Shown here in pieces: positions 1 through 8,688 of a stretch of DNA of 12,373 nt. The notes under the pieces are model-generated. The model was given only the letters and a program-made list of their open reading frames with translations, had not been told where the DNA came from and made no database searches. The stretch is from Myxococcota bacterium (GTDB taxonomy: Bacteria; Myxococcota; Polyangia; GCA-2747355; JAKLHH01): positions 1 to 12,373 of the forward strand of contig JAKLHH010000096.1 of the NCBI GenBank assembly GCA_022710245.1, in the 5' to 3' direction. The position numbers and the translations under genes are program-made. Position 1 is the first letter of the stretch; every line of letters starts with the position of its first letter.

Positions 1-387
1 CAGGGCTTCGGCGCCGGCGCCGGCGGTGGAGGCTCCGCCTCGGGCGGCAGCTACTACGGGCTCTGCCCGCCGTACGGCCCCCCGCTCTGCCCCTACTATC
101 CGATGACCAGCGGGGCCGGCGGCACGGGCGGCGACGGCGGCTACGGCGGCGGCGGGGCCGGCGGCGCGGGTGGGCACGGCGGGCCGTCGTACGGCCTCGT
201 CGTCCTCGGGGCCGCCCTCCCCACCGTGCTTCCGACCTACGTCTCGACCGGCGCGGCGGGCGGCGCCAAGGGCGTCGGCGGCAACGGCGGCAAGGTCGGC
301 GACAACGTCAGCTACGCTGCGAAGGGCGCCGACGGCGCGGTGGGCGCGGTGGTCACCTGTCTCGTCAACGGAGCGGCCTGCCCGTAG
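1..387 (+). CDS. Glycine-rich protein, C-terminal part (5' end outside window)
   Basis: The frame is open from the first base and ends in TAG at 385-387, giving about 128 visible residues; the start lies to the left. The segment is dominated by GG-x and GGxGG repeats, with two short Cys/Pro islands (LCPPYGPP and LCPYYP) near the left edge and a Cys-containing tail (VTCLVNGAACP). A hydrophobic stretch around GLVVLGAALPTVLP sits between the glycine blocks. Low-complexity glycine-rich tails like this are common in large secreted or lipid-anchored proteins of Myxococcota, but no catalytic domain is visible, so no function is assigned. The gene converges on the tRNA cluster, and the hairpin at 420-451 lies just after its stop. 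The methionine codon at 103 is probably internal, because the same composition continues upstream without a break. Confidence 0.75.
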   Translation, partial: QGFGAGAGGGGSASGGSYYGLCPPYGPPLCPYYPMTSGAGGTGGDGGYGGGGAGGAGGHGGPSYGLVVLGAALPTVLPTYVSTGAAGGAKGVGGNGGKVGDNVSYAAKGADGAVGAVVTCLVNGAACP

Positions 388-410
388 CCCGACCCCGACC
401 TCCGCCGCCC

Positions 411-451
411 AAAAGGAAAACGCCCAGCCGCCGGGGAGGCAGACTGGGCGT
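411..451 (-). terminator. Intrinsic terminator of the tRNA cluster
   Basis: An 8-bp perfect stem pairs 420-427 with 444-451 (ACGCCCAG with CTGGGCGT) around a 16-nt loop. Read on the minus strand it is followed by TTTTCCTTTT (420 down to 411), the U-rich tail expected of a Rho-independent terminator after tRNA-Val. On the plus strand the stem is followed only by GCTTTCC, so it would end the glycine-rich gene's transcript more weakly, if at all. Confidence 0.75.
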
Positions 452-472
452 GCTTTCCGAGGTGCTACTGAA

Positions 473-544
473 TGGGCGCAGCAGGATTTGAACCTGCGAC
501 TTCCACCGTGTGAGGATGGCACTCTTCCACTGAGTTATGCGCCC
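473..544 (-). tRNA. tRNA-Val, anticodon CAC
   Basis: The 72-nt cloverleaf reads on the minus strand with acceptor GGGCGCA pairing TGCGCCC, D stem ACTC/GAGT, anticodon stem CCATC/GGTGG (one U-G pair), loop CTCACAC, T stem GCAGG/CCTGC and T loop TTCAAAT. The anticodon at loop positions 3-5 is CAC, which reads the valine codon GUG. The 3' CCA is not encoded: the next bases are TTC, so CCA must be added by tRNA nucleotidyltransferase. It is the last tRNA before the terminator. Confidence 0.95.
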
Positions 545-595
545 TCACCAGCGGGCCGGTTAGCACAGGGTGCCATCCCCTGGCAAGCCCGACAG

Positions 596-689
596 TGGCG
601 GAGAGAGAGGGATTCGAACCCTCGGTAGGGATTTATGCCCCTACACTCGCTTAGCAGGCGAGCACCTTCGGCCTCTCGGTCATCTCTCC
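596..689 (-). tRNA. tRNA-Ser, anticodon GCT
   Basis: This class II tRNA has acceptor GGAGAGA/TCTCTCC, loop CTGCTAA with anticodon GCT (reads AGC and AGU), a long variable arm formed around GTAGGG...CCCTAC, and T arm GAGGG-TTCGAAT-CCCTC. The long variable arm is the identity element recognised by the N-terminal coiled-coil of SerRS. CCA is encoded at 598-596, unlike in the two flanking tRNAs; without it the gene is 599-689. Confidence 0.96.
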
Positions 690-695
690 GAGCCG

Positions 696-712
696 GGGCT
701 CCCGCGGAGCCC
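696..712. repeat. 7-bp inverted repeat between the two tRNA-Ser genes
   Basis: GGGCTCC (696-702) pairs perfectly with GGAGCCC (706-712) around a 3-nt loop. No T-run follows on either strand, so it does not look like a terminator. On the minus strand it forms a hairpin 7 bases upstream of the 5' end of tRNA-Ser(GCT), where it could mark a processing site in a polycistronic precursor. That role is inference. Confidence 0.5.
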
Positions 713-736
713 AGGATCATCTAGCTGACTCCCTCG

Positions 737-839
<103 letters not shown>

Positions 840-875
840 GCGAGAACGCCCCACCATCCTGCGACCCAGCGTCGA

Positions 876-904
876 AGGGTAAGCCACCGCGCCGCCGCGG
901 TCAA
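876..904 (-). promoter_or_regulatory. Candidate sigma70 promoter for the tRNA cluster
   Basis: On the minus strand TTGACC (904-899) is separated by 17 bp from TACCCT (881-876). The -35 box matches TTGACA at five of six positions; the -10 keeps only T, A and the final T. Predicted initiation near 869 would leave a leader of about 30 nt before tRNA-Ser(TGA). Spacing and position favour it; the poor -10 lowers confidence. Confidence 0.45.
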
Positions 905-925
905 CGGCCGAGCTGCGTCCGCTGC

Positions 926-954
926 TCGACGGAGCGCCGACGATGAGCTATAGA
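926..954 (+). promoter_or_regulatory. Candidate sigma70 promoter of serS
   Basis: TCGACG (926-931) lies 17 bp before TATAGA (949-954), the only AT-rich hexamer in an otherwise GC-rich gap. Predicted initiation near 961 leaves a leader of about 19 nt carrying the GAGGAGG ribosome-binding site (965-971). The -35 sites of this promoter and the divergent tRNA promoter are about 21 bp apart, so the two could influence each other. Confidence 0.4.
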
Positions 955-979
955 TGGCGGGCTCGAGGAGGCAGACCCG

Positions 980-2263
980 ATGATCGACGTACGCACCGTC
1001 CGCGAGAGACCGGAGCTGATCAGGGAGTCGATCCTGAAGCGCAAGCTCGACCCCCAGAAGGTGGACCTCGATCGCCTGCTCGCCGTCGACGGCGAGTGGC
1101 GCAAGGCGCAGGGCCGGCTCGACGAGCTGCGCGGCCAGCGCAACGAGCTCTCCACCTCCATCAAGGGCCTCGCCGGCGAGGCGCGCCAGGCCGCCGTGGA
1201 CAAGGTCAAGGGCCTCAAGCAGGAGCTCGGCGAGCTCGAGGGCAAGGTCGAGGAGCTCAAGGTCGAGCGCGACGCGCTGCTCAGGCGGATGCCGAACCTC
1301 CTCGCGGCCGACGCGCCGCTCGGCGCCACCGACGCGGACAACGTGGAGATCTCGCGCTGGGGCGAGCCGGTGACGCTGCCCTTCGAGGCGCGCGACCACG
1401 TCGAGCTCGGCCGCCTGACCGACACCATCGACTTCGACCGCGCGGCGAAGGTGACGGGCAGCAACTTCTACTACCTCAAGCGCGAGGCCGCGCTCCTCGA
1501 GGCGGCGCTGGTCCAGTACGCCGCCTCCCGCCTGGTGCCGAAGGGCTTCATCCCCATCGTCACCCCGGACCTCGCGCGCGACGAGATCCTCGAGGGGATC
1601 GGCTTCGCGCCGCGCGGGCCGGAGACGCAGGTCTACAGCCTGCAGGGCTCGGACCTCAGCCTGGTCGGCACCGCCGAGATCACCGTCGGCGGCTACCACT
1701 CGAACGAGATCCTCGAGGCGGCCGAGCTGCCGCTCCGCTACCTCGGGCTCTCGCACTGCTTCCGCACCGAGGCCGGCGCCTACGGCAAGGAGTCGCGCGG
1801 GCTCTACCGCGTGCACCAGTTCACCAAGGCAGAGATGTTCGTCATCTGCCGCCCGGAGGACTCGCCGGCGATGCACGAGGAGATCCGCGCCGTCGAGGAG
1901 GAGCTCTTCCAGGGCCTCGACCTGCCCTACCGCGTGGTCAACGTCTGCTCCGGCGATCTCGGCGCGCCCGCCGCGAAGAAGTACGACCTCGAGGCCTGGA
2001 TGCCCGGGCGCGGCGCCTACGGCGAGGTCACCTCCTGCAGCAACTGCACCGACTACCAGTCGCGCCGGCTCAACATCCGCTTCCGGCCCGAGCCGGGCGC
2101 GGCGCCGGCCTTCGTGCACATGTTGAACGGGACCGCGCTCGCCATGAGCCGCGCCATCATCTCCATCTACGAGCGCTACCAGCAGGCCGACGGCTCGGTC
2201 CGCGTCCCCGAGGCGCTGCGCCCGTGGATGCTCGGCCTCGAGCGGATCCCCGCCCGTCGCTGA
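980..2263 (+). CDS. serS: Seryl-tRNA synthetase (SerRS)
   Basis: This cytoplasmic class II synthetase charges tRNA-Ser (and tRNA-Sec) with serine using ATP. At 427 residues it has the usual bacterial length. Residues 1 to about 105 form the N-terminal helical arm (MIDVRTVRERPE, then a charged coiled-coil) that grips the long variable arm of tRNA-Ser. The catalytic core follows: the serine-binding T-A-E at 231-233, class II motif 2 with FRTEAG at 261-266 and the R-x-HQF segment after it, and motif 3 NGTALAMSR at 383-391, ending PWMLG. The start is supported by GAGGAGG eight bases upstream and by the conserved M-x-D-x-R-x-V-R opening. Two tRNA-Ser genes lie divergently upstream. The last codons (IPARR-stop) are the first bases of a 58-bp tandem repeat, so the extreme C-terminus may have been shaped by repeat expansion. 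Confidence 0.98.
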   Translation: MIDVRTVRERPELIRESILKRKLDPQKVDLDRLLAVDGEWRKAQGRLDELRGQRNELSTSIKGLAGEARQAAVDKVKGLKQELGELEGKVEELKVERDALLRRMPNLLAADAPLGATDADNVEISRWGEPVTLPFEARDHVELGRLTDTIDFDRAAKVTGSNFYYLKREAALLEAALVQYAASRLVPKGFIPIVTPDLARDEILEGIGFAPRGPETQVYSLQGSDLSLVGTAEITVGGYHSNEILEAAELPLRYLGLSHCFRTEAGAYGKESRGLYRVHQFTKAEMFVICRPEDSPAMHEEIRAVEEELFQGLDLPYRVVNVCSGDLGAPAAKKYDLEAWMPGRGAYGEVTSCSNCTDYQSRRLNIRFRPEPGAAPAFVHMLNGTALAMSRAIISIYERYQQADGSVRVPEALRPWMLGLERIPARR

Positions 2264-2372
2264 GCCGCCCGCCACACGCCGCCCGCGCCCGCCGCGACGC
2301 ACCATCCCCGCCCGTCGCTGAGCCGCCCGCCACCCGCCGCCCGCGCCCGCCGCGACGCACCATCCCCGCCCG
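2246..2372. repeat. 58-bp tandem repeat (2 full copies plus a stub) spanning the serS stop codon
   Basis: Copy 1 is 2246-2303 and copy 2 is 2304-2361. They differ at a single base (A at 2276, C at 2334). A third copy begins at 2362 (ATCCCCGCCCG) and diverges after 11 bases. Each unit starts with the codons for the last five serS residues and its TGA, so copy 2 is a non-coding duplicate of the gene's end plus 40 bases of 3' flank. The near identity points to a recent slippage or unequal-exchange event. Confidence 0.9.
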
Positions 2373-2433
2373 CCGCGGCCACCGCCCCGCGCGCCGCGGC
2401 CACCGCTCCGCACGCCGCGGCCACCGCTCGGCT
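2371..2433. repeat. 21-bp tandem repeat (3 copies, plus one decayed)
   Basis: Three units begin at 2371, 2392 and 2413, each starting CGCCGCGGCCACCGC and differing only in the last six or so bases. A decayed fourth unit starts at 2434 (CGCCGCACG). The array follows the 58-bp repeat directly. The 2264-2610 gap between serS and the next gene therefore holds two repeat arrays, then a palindrome, a promoter candidate and the leader of the TPR gene. No ORF is supported inside it. Confidence 0.85.
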
Positions 2434-2458
2434 CGCCGCACGCAACCGCACGCTGCAG

Positions 2459-2470
2459 GGAGCCGGCTCC
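2459..2470. promoter_or_regulatory. 12-bp palindrome upstream of the TPR-gene promoter
   Basis: GGAGCCGGCTCC is a perfect 12-bp palindrome, 15 bases before the -35 box of the promoter candidate at 2486-2514. It could be an operator for a dimeric regulator or part of an mRNA hairpin at the end of the serS transcript. No T-run follows, so it is not a convincing terminator. In DNA this GC-rich, chance palindromes are common. Confidence 0.25.
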
Positions 2471-2485
2471 GTGTACGCGCCCGCG

Positions 2486-2514
2486 TTGAAAAACCGCGCC
2501 TTCGATGGTAAAAC
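2486..2514 (+). promoter_or_regulatory. Candidate sigma70 promoter of the TPR gene-selB unit
   Basis: TTGAAA (2486-2491; five of six to consensus) and TAAAAC (2509-2514; four of six) are separated by exactly 17 bp. They are the only AT-rich hexamers in the gap after serS. Predicted initiation near 2521 leaves a leader of about 90 nt before the ATG at 2611. It implies that the TPR gene and selB are transcribed separately from serS. Confidence 0.55.
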
Positions 2515-2576
2515 TGCGGGCGTCAGCCAGTTTGGTGAAGTGGCTCCGCAATCCTCGGCCCTCGAGGGTGAGGTGA

Positions 2577-2599
2577 CAGGGAGGCCCGCGCGCTCCCTG
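2577..2599 (+). promoter_or_regulatory. Leader hairpin just before the TPR-gene start
   Basis: CAGGGAG (2577-2583) pairs with CTCCCTG (2593-2599) around a 9-nt loop in the predicted leader. The right arm ends at the first base of the likely ribosome-binding site GAAGG (2599-2603), 7 bases before the ATG. Folding could affect ribosome access, but no alternative structure or ligand site is evident. Confidence 0.35.
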
Positions 2600-2610
2600 A
2601 AGGCGACGCG

Positions 2611-5600
2611 ATGAAGATCACCTGCCAGAAGTGTAACGCGCTCTACGAGGTGGACGACAGCCGCATCCCCCCGCAGGGGTTGACGATGCGCTGCCCCCGC
2701 TGCCAGGCCACCTTCGGCGTGAAGAAGCCGGCGGTCGACGCGGGCTGGGACCCCGGCGCGGCGCCACCGCCACCACCGCCGCGCGCCGCCGCGGCCGCCC
2801 CGCCGCCGCCCGCGGGAGCCACCCCCGTCGCGGGCCGCTACTACCTGCGTCGCCGCACCGGCAAGGTCTTCGGGCCCTTCCTCGAGCGGGCCATCGCGGC
2901 CATGCTGGAGCAGAAGAAGCTCGACGGCGACGAGGAGGTCAGCCTCGACGGCAACTCCTGGCGGCCCCTCGTGCAGGTGCCCGCGCTGGCGCCCTACGCG
3001 CGCGGCGGCGCCAAGGCTGCGCCCGCCGCCTCCGGCAGCTTCGACGGCGGCGTCGACCTGCCCGCGCCCAAGGGCGCGCTCGAGGACCTCGCCGACCTGC
3101 CCGCGCCCAAGGGCGGCCTCGACGATCTCGCCGACCTCCCCGCGCCCAGGGGAGCCCCGTCCGCGCGTCCCGCCAGCGCTGCCCTCGACGACCTCGCGGC
3201 GCCGGGCGGCGGCCTCGACGACCTGGGCGGCGGAGACTTCGACTTCGGCGGGGGCGGCGGCGCCCTCGACGACCTCGCCGACCTCCCCGCGCCCAGGGGC
3301 GCCCCGTCCCCACGCCCCGCGGCCGCGCTCCGGGGGCAGGTGGGCAGCGCCGGCGGCCTCGACGACCTGGTGGACCTCCCGGCGCCCAAGGGCGCACCCG
3401 TGAGGGGCGCGCCACCGCCGAGGAGCGCGCCGCCTCCGCCGCCGAGGACCGCGCCGCCTCCGCCGCCGAGGACCGCACCGCCTCCGCCTCAGCGGGGCGG
3501 CTTCGACCTCGCGGGCTTCGACCAGGACCCCTCGGGCGACCCCGGCGAGCTGGACCTCGGCGGGCCGGATCTGCTGGCGCCCAAGGGCGCCCCCGCCGGC
3601 CGCGGCGCGCCGCCGCCGCCCCCCCGCGCCCCTGCGCCCTCCGCTGCGGCCCTCTTCGACGACCTCGCCGACCTGCCAGCCCCCAAGGAGGGGATCAGCG
3701 ACCTCCCGGCGCCCAAGCGCGCCACGGGGAGCGGCCTCGAGTACGGCCAGATCGAGCTCGGGGGCGGTGACGACGGTGAGCTCGCCGACCTGCCAGCGCC
3801 GAAGGACAGCGCCGAGCCTGGACGCAGGGATCCGGTCGGCGACCTGCCCGCGCCCAAGCGCGCCTCCTCGGAGCCGCCCGCCGGCGTCGTCGACGGGCTC
3901 GCGCCCAAGCGCCCCTCCTCGCCGCTCGAGTACGGGCAGCTCGACATCGGCGCTGGCGGCGGTGACGACCTCGCGGAGCTCGACGACCTGCCGGTCTCGG
4001 CGGGCAAGTCGGTGGGCCTCGGCCTCGACACCAGCTTCGACCTGCCGGCGCCCAAGGGCCCCTCGGGCGGCGGGCCCATGGACACCGTCGACGTGGTCGC
4101 GCCCAAGGCGCCCAGCGGCGGGCTGCAGGGCATCACCGACGTGGTCGCGCCCAAGGCGCCCCACTTCGACGAGCCCGAGGAGGAGGAGGACGAGGGGGCG
4201 GCGCCGGTCGTCTTCGCCCCGCCGTCGCGCGAGGCGATGCAGGCCGCCGGCGCGCCCGAGCAGGCCTCCTACGAGGAGCGGGAGCCGGAGGCGGAGGAGG
4301 AGCTCGACGGTGGACCCGAGGCCGCCCCGCGGCCCCAGCGCTGGCGCATCAAGCCGCTCTACCTGGGGGCGGGCGCCGGCGGCCTCGTCGTCGTGGTCGG
4401 CATCCTGCTCGGTCTGCTGACCGACTTCGGCTTCTTCGGGATCGACCTCATCACCGGCGAGCACGGCAAGCGGACCCGCGCGAAGGAGCGCGTGGCGGCC
4501 GCGCAGAAGGCGCTCCGCGCCGACACCTTCGACGCCTACAGCAAGGCCGCCGACGAGCTCGAGCTCGCCGGCAAGGTGCTGAAGGACGATCCGGAGCCGC
4601 GGCTCGTCCAGCTGCAGGCCGCCTCCGCCGTCATCCACCGCTTCGGCGCGAACCCGGGTCGCCGCGCGCAGGCCGAGGCGGCGCTCGCCTTCCTCGCCAA
4701 GTCCCAGCTCAAGTCACCGGTCCTCGACAAGGCCCGCGCGCTCCACACGCTGGCGACGGGCGAGCTCACCGCGGCCATCATCGCGCTGAAGAAGTGCTCG
4801 GACCTCGAGCCCCGCGACGCGCAGGCCGCGATCTACCTCGGCTGGGGTCAGCTCGCCGCCCACGACGCGAAGACGGCGATCGGCTCCTTCGCGCGGGCGC
4901 TCACGGCCGACCTGACCCACCCGGCCGCGCTCCTCGGCACCGCGATGGCCTACCGCCAGCTCAATGACCTGAAGGGCGCCGCGACCTGGGTGGAGAAGAC
5001 CCTCGCCGCCGTGCCCGGGCACCCGGGCGCGCTGCTGCTCAAGGCTCGGCTCCTCCTCGGGGAGAGCCGCACCAAGGAGGCCAAGCCGGTCCTCGCCCAG
5101 CTGATCGGGAGCGGCGGCCAGGTGGCGCCCTCCGAGCTCTCCCTCGCGCAGACCCTCTCGGCGGATCTGGCGGCGCAGCAGGGCGAGGTCAACCAGGCGC
5201 GCCAGCTGCTCGTGCAGGCGATGAGGATCAACCCCGACAACGCCGCCGCTCACCTCAGCATGGGGCGGCTCCTCTACGTCTCGCGGCAGTACACCGAGGC
5301 GCTGCGCCTCTTCCGGCGCGCCCAGGCGATCGACCCGACCGACGTGCAGATCGCGAGCATGGTCGCCCACGCGATGATCGCGCTCAACAAGCCGCTCGAC
5401 GCGCGCAAGGCGCTCGAGGAGGCGAGCCGCCTGGCGCCAAACTCGCCGGTCATCCTCTACGCGCAGGGGCTCGTCGACGAGTCGCTCGATCGCCGCGCCG
5501 AGGCCGAGGCGAACTTCCAGGCGGCGCTCAAGCAGGACGAGACGCACTTCGACTCCTACTACCACCTGACCAAGATCCACCTGAAGAACGGCAAGCCCGA

Positions 5601-6747
5601 GGAGGCGCTCGCGCTCCTCGACCAGGCGGAGAAGAAGGTGCGCGCGCCGGCCCCCATCCGCCTGGCCCAGGCCGAGGTGCTCTACGCCAGCAAGAAGCTC
5701 GACAGGGCGCAGGAGAAGTTCGAGGAGGCGCTCAAGCTCGACGCGACGCTCAACCAGGCGCTCTTCGGGCTGGCGAGCGTGCTCGCCGACTCGGGCAAGC
5801 TCGAGCCGGCGAAGAAGCAGTACCTCGAGCTGAAGAAGCGCGACAAGGCCTACCCGGGGCTCTCGGCCAAGCTCGGCGAGCTCTACATGCAGCTGCGCGA
5901 GTACAAGCTCGCGGCCGCCGAGTACGACGAGGCGCTCACCGAGGAGCTGCCCGCCCCCGAGCTCCGGCTCGCCGCCTCGCGCGCCTACCTGATGGCCGGC
6001 AAGCTGGAGAAGAGCCTCACCGAGGCCGCCAAGATCGTCGAGGTCGCGGCGGTCACCGCGCAGGCGCGCGTGGTGCGCGCCGAGGCGCGGCTCGCCCAGG
6101 CCAAGCTCGACGAGGCGCTGATCGAGATCAACCAGGCGATCGAGCGTGAGAAGAAGGCGGACTACTACGTGGTCCTCGGGCAGGTCCAGGAGCAGCGCAA
6201 CAAGCAGCTCGACGCGCTCGACGCCTACACCGAGGCGCTCAAGCTCGACAGCGGGCTCACCGACATCCGCCTGCGGCGCGCGGTCCTGCAGGTGAAGAAC
6301 GGCGCGGTCAAGGACGGGCTCAAGGAGCTGCAGGCGGTGATCAAGGTGCTGCCGAACTCCGCCGACGCCTACTACTACATGGGGCGGGCGCAGGCGGACC
6401 TCGGGCAGGAGGGCAAGGCGCTGCAGGCCTTCGAGACCGCCGTCGCCAAGGACCCGAAGCACGGCGCCGCGCAGAAGGAGATCGGGCAGATCCTCTACGA
6501 CCGCGGCAAGAAGGGCGAGGCGCTGCCGCACCTCGAGGCGGCCTCCAAGGTCGGCCAGGCGACCGACCCCTGGCTGCCCGACGCCTACTTCCTCCTCGGC
6601 CGCGCGGCCGACGAGAAGGGCAACAAGAAGCTCGCCGCCCAGGCCTACCTCGGCTTCCTCAAGGTCGCGCCGGTCCGCCACCCGATGCGCTCCGACGTGG
6701 AGAAGAAGCTGAAGGAGCTCGGCGCCGTCCCCAAGACCGAGGACTGA
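2611..6747 (+). CDS. Zinc-ribbon/GYF_2-like membrane protein with DLPAPK repeats and TPR array
   Basis: The protein has 1378 residues. Residues 1-40 are an MJ0042-type zinc ribbon with Cys5, Cys8, Cys28 and Cys31. Residues about 76-125 resemble GYF_2 ([19 protein letters not shown]). Residues about 149-515 are disordered and carry ten DLPAP[K/R] motifs, several degenerate copies (LLAPK, VVAPK) and a Pro-rich tract near 265-295. An acidic stretch (EEEEDEG) and a basic patch (QRWRIK, about 576-581) precede one membrane helix at about 583-605. Residues about 625-1370 are helical TPR-like repeats with typical A/G/Y/A/P spacing, by eye around 18-20. The zinc-ribbon plus GYF pairing is known from Myxococcus GltJ/AgmX, where the cytoplasmic domains contact motility regulators. 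By analogy the N-terminus is probably cytoplasmic and the TPRs periplasmic, but topology is inferred. GAAGG seven bases upstream and the MKITCQKC opening support the start. selB follows after 8 bases. Exact role unknown. Confidence 0.93.
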   Translation: MKITCQKCNALYEVDDSRIPPQGLTMRCPRCQATFGVKKPAVDAGWDPGAAPPPPPPRAAAAAPPPPAGATPVAGRYYLRRRTGKVFGPFLERAIAAMLEQKKLDGDEEVSLDGNSWRPLVQVPALAPYARGGAKAAPAASGSFDGGVDLPAPKGALEDLADLPAPKGGLDDLADLPAPRGAPSARPASAALDDLAAPGGGLDDLGGGDFDFGGGGGALDDLADLPAPRGAPSPRPAAALRGQVGSAGGLDDLVDLPAPKGAPVRGAPPPRSAPPPPPRTAPPPPPRTAPPPPQRGGFDLAGFDQDPSGDPGELDLGGPDLLAPKGAPAGRGAPPPPPRAPAPSAAALFDDLADLPAPKEGISDLPAPKRATGSGLEYGQIELGGGDDGELADLPAPKDSAEPGRRDPVGDLPAPKRASSEPPAGVVDGLAPKRPSSPLEYGQLDIGAGGGDDLAELDDLPVSAGKSVGLGLDTSFDLPAPKGPSGGGPMDTVDVVAPKAPSGGLQGITDVVAPKAPHFDEPEEEEDEGAAPVVFAPPSREAMQAAGAPEQASYEEREPEAEEELDGGPEAAPRPQRWRIKPLYLGAGAGGLVVVVGILLGLLTDFGFFGIDLITGEHGKRTRAKERVAAAQKALRADTFDAYSKAADELELAGKVLKDDPEPRLVQLQAASAVIHRFGANPGRRAQAEAALAFLAKSQLKSPVLDKARALHTLATGELTAAIIALKKCSDLEPRDAQAAIYLGWGQLAAHDAKTAIGSFARALTADLTHPAALLGTAMAYRQLNDLKGAATWVEKTLAAVPGHPGALLLKARLLLGESRTKEAKPVLAQLIGSGGQVAPSELSLAQTLSADLAAQQGEVNQARQLLVQAMRINPDNAAAHLSMGRLLYVSRQYTEALRLFRRAQAIDPTDVQIASMVAHAMIALNKPLDARKALEEASRLAPNSPVILYAQGLVDESLDRRAEAEANFQAALKQDETHFDSYYHLTKIHLKNGKPEEALALLDQAEKKVRAPAPIRLAQAEVLYASKKLDRAQEKFEEALKLDATLNQALFGLASVLADSGKLEPAKKQYLELKKRDKAYPGLSAKLGELYMQLREYKLAAAEYDEALTEELPAPELRLAASRAYLMAGKLEKSLTEAAKIVEVAAVTAQARVVRAEARLAQAKLDEALIEINQAIEREKKADYYVVLGQVQEQRNKQLDALDAYTEALKLDSGLTDIRLRRAVLQVKNGAVKDGLKELQAVIKVLPNSADAYYYMGRAQADLGQEGKALQAFETAVAKDPKHGAAQKEIGQILYDRGKKGEALPHLEAASKVGQATDPWLPDAYFLLGRAADEKGNKKLAAQAYLGFLKVAPVRHPMRSDVEKKLKELGAVPKTED
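3055..4155 (+). repeat. DLPAP[K/R] motif array inside the TPR protein
   Basis: Ten exact DLPAPK or DLPAPR motifs occur between about residues 149 and 475. Many are preceded by a short acidic lead such as LDDLA or LEDLA. They are followed or interspersed with variants: DLAAPG, DLLAPK, GLAPK and two VVAPK copies ending at residue 515. Two further units repeat as LEYGQ(I/L)(E/D)(L/I)G. The linear, evenly reused motif in a disordered linker suggests multivalent docking to a partner or to the protein's own GYF-like domain; that is inference. Confidence 0.85.
3421..3492 (+). repeat. 24-bp tandem repeat encoding the R-(S/T)-A-PPPPP tract
   Basis: Three consecutive 24-bp units (3421-3444, 3445-3468, 3469-3492) each begin AGGA(C/G)CGC and encode an eight-residue R-S/T-A-P-P-P-P-P/Q block. 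Proline tracts are classical GYF-domain ligands, and this one lies about 140 residues after the GYF-like domain of the same protein. Confidence 0.8.
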
Positions 6748-6755
6748 GGCCGGCG

Positions 6756-8675
<1,920 letters not shown>

Positions 8676-8688
8676 GCGGCCCGCGAGC

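Noticed and set aside
103..387. Methionine at 103 as the true start of the glycine-rich gene
   Set aside because: The frame is open to position 1 with the same Gly/Tyr/Cys composition, and there is no ribosome-binding site before 103.
2246..2454. CRISPR array
   Set aside because: The units are contiguous, GC-only and of two different periods, with no unique spacers and no cas genes nearby.
943..2511. Plus-strand overlapping frame across serS
   Set aside because: The translation is Arg/Pro-rich; the SerRS motifs lie in the other frame, which has a good ribosome-binding site.
2176..4638. Very long minus-strand open frame opposite the serS end and the TPR gene
   Set aside because: It is rich in Arg, Gly and Ala with no domain pattern and lies antisense to a clear zinc-ribbon protein. 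Long antisense frames are expected where third codon positions are almost always G or C.
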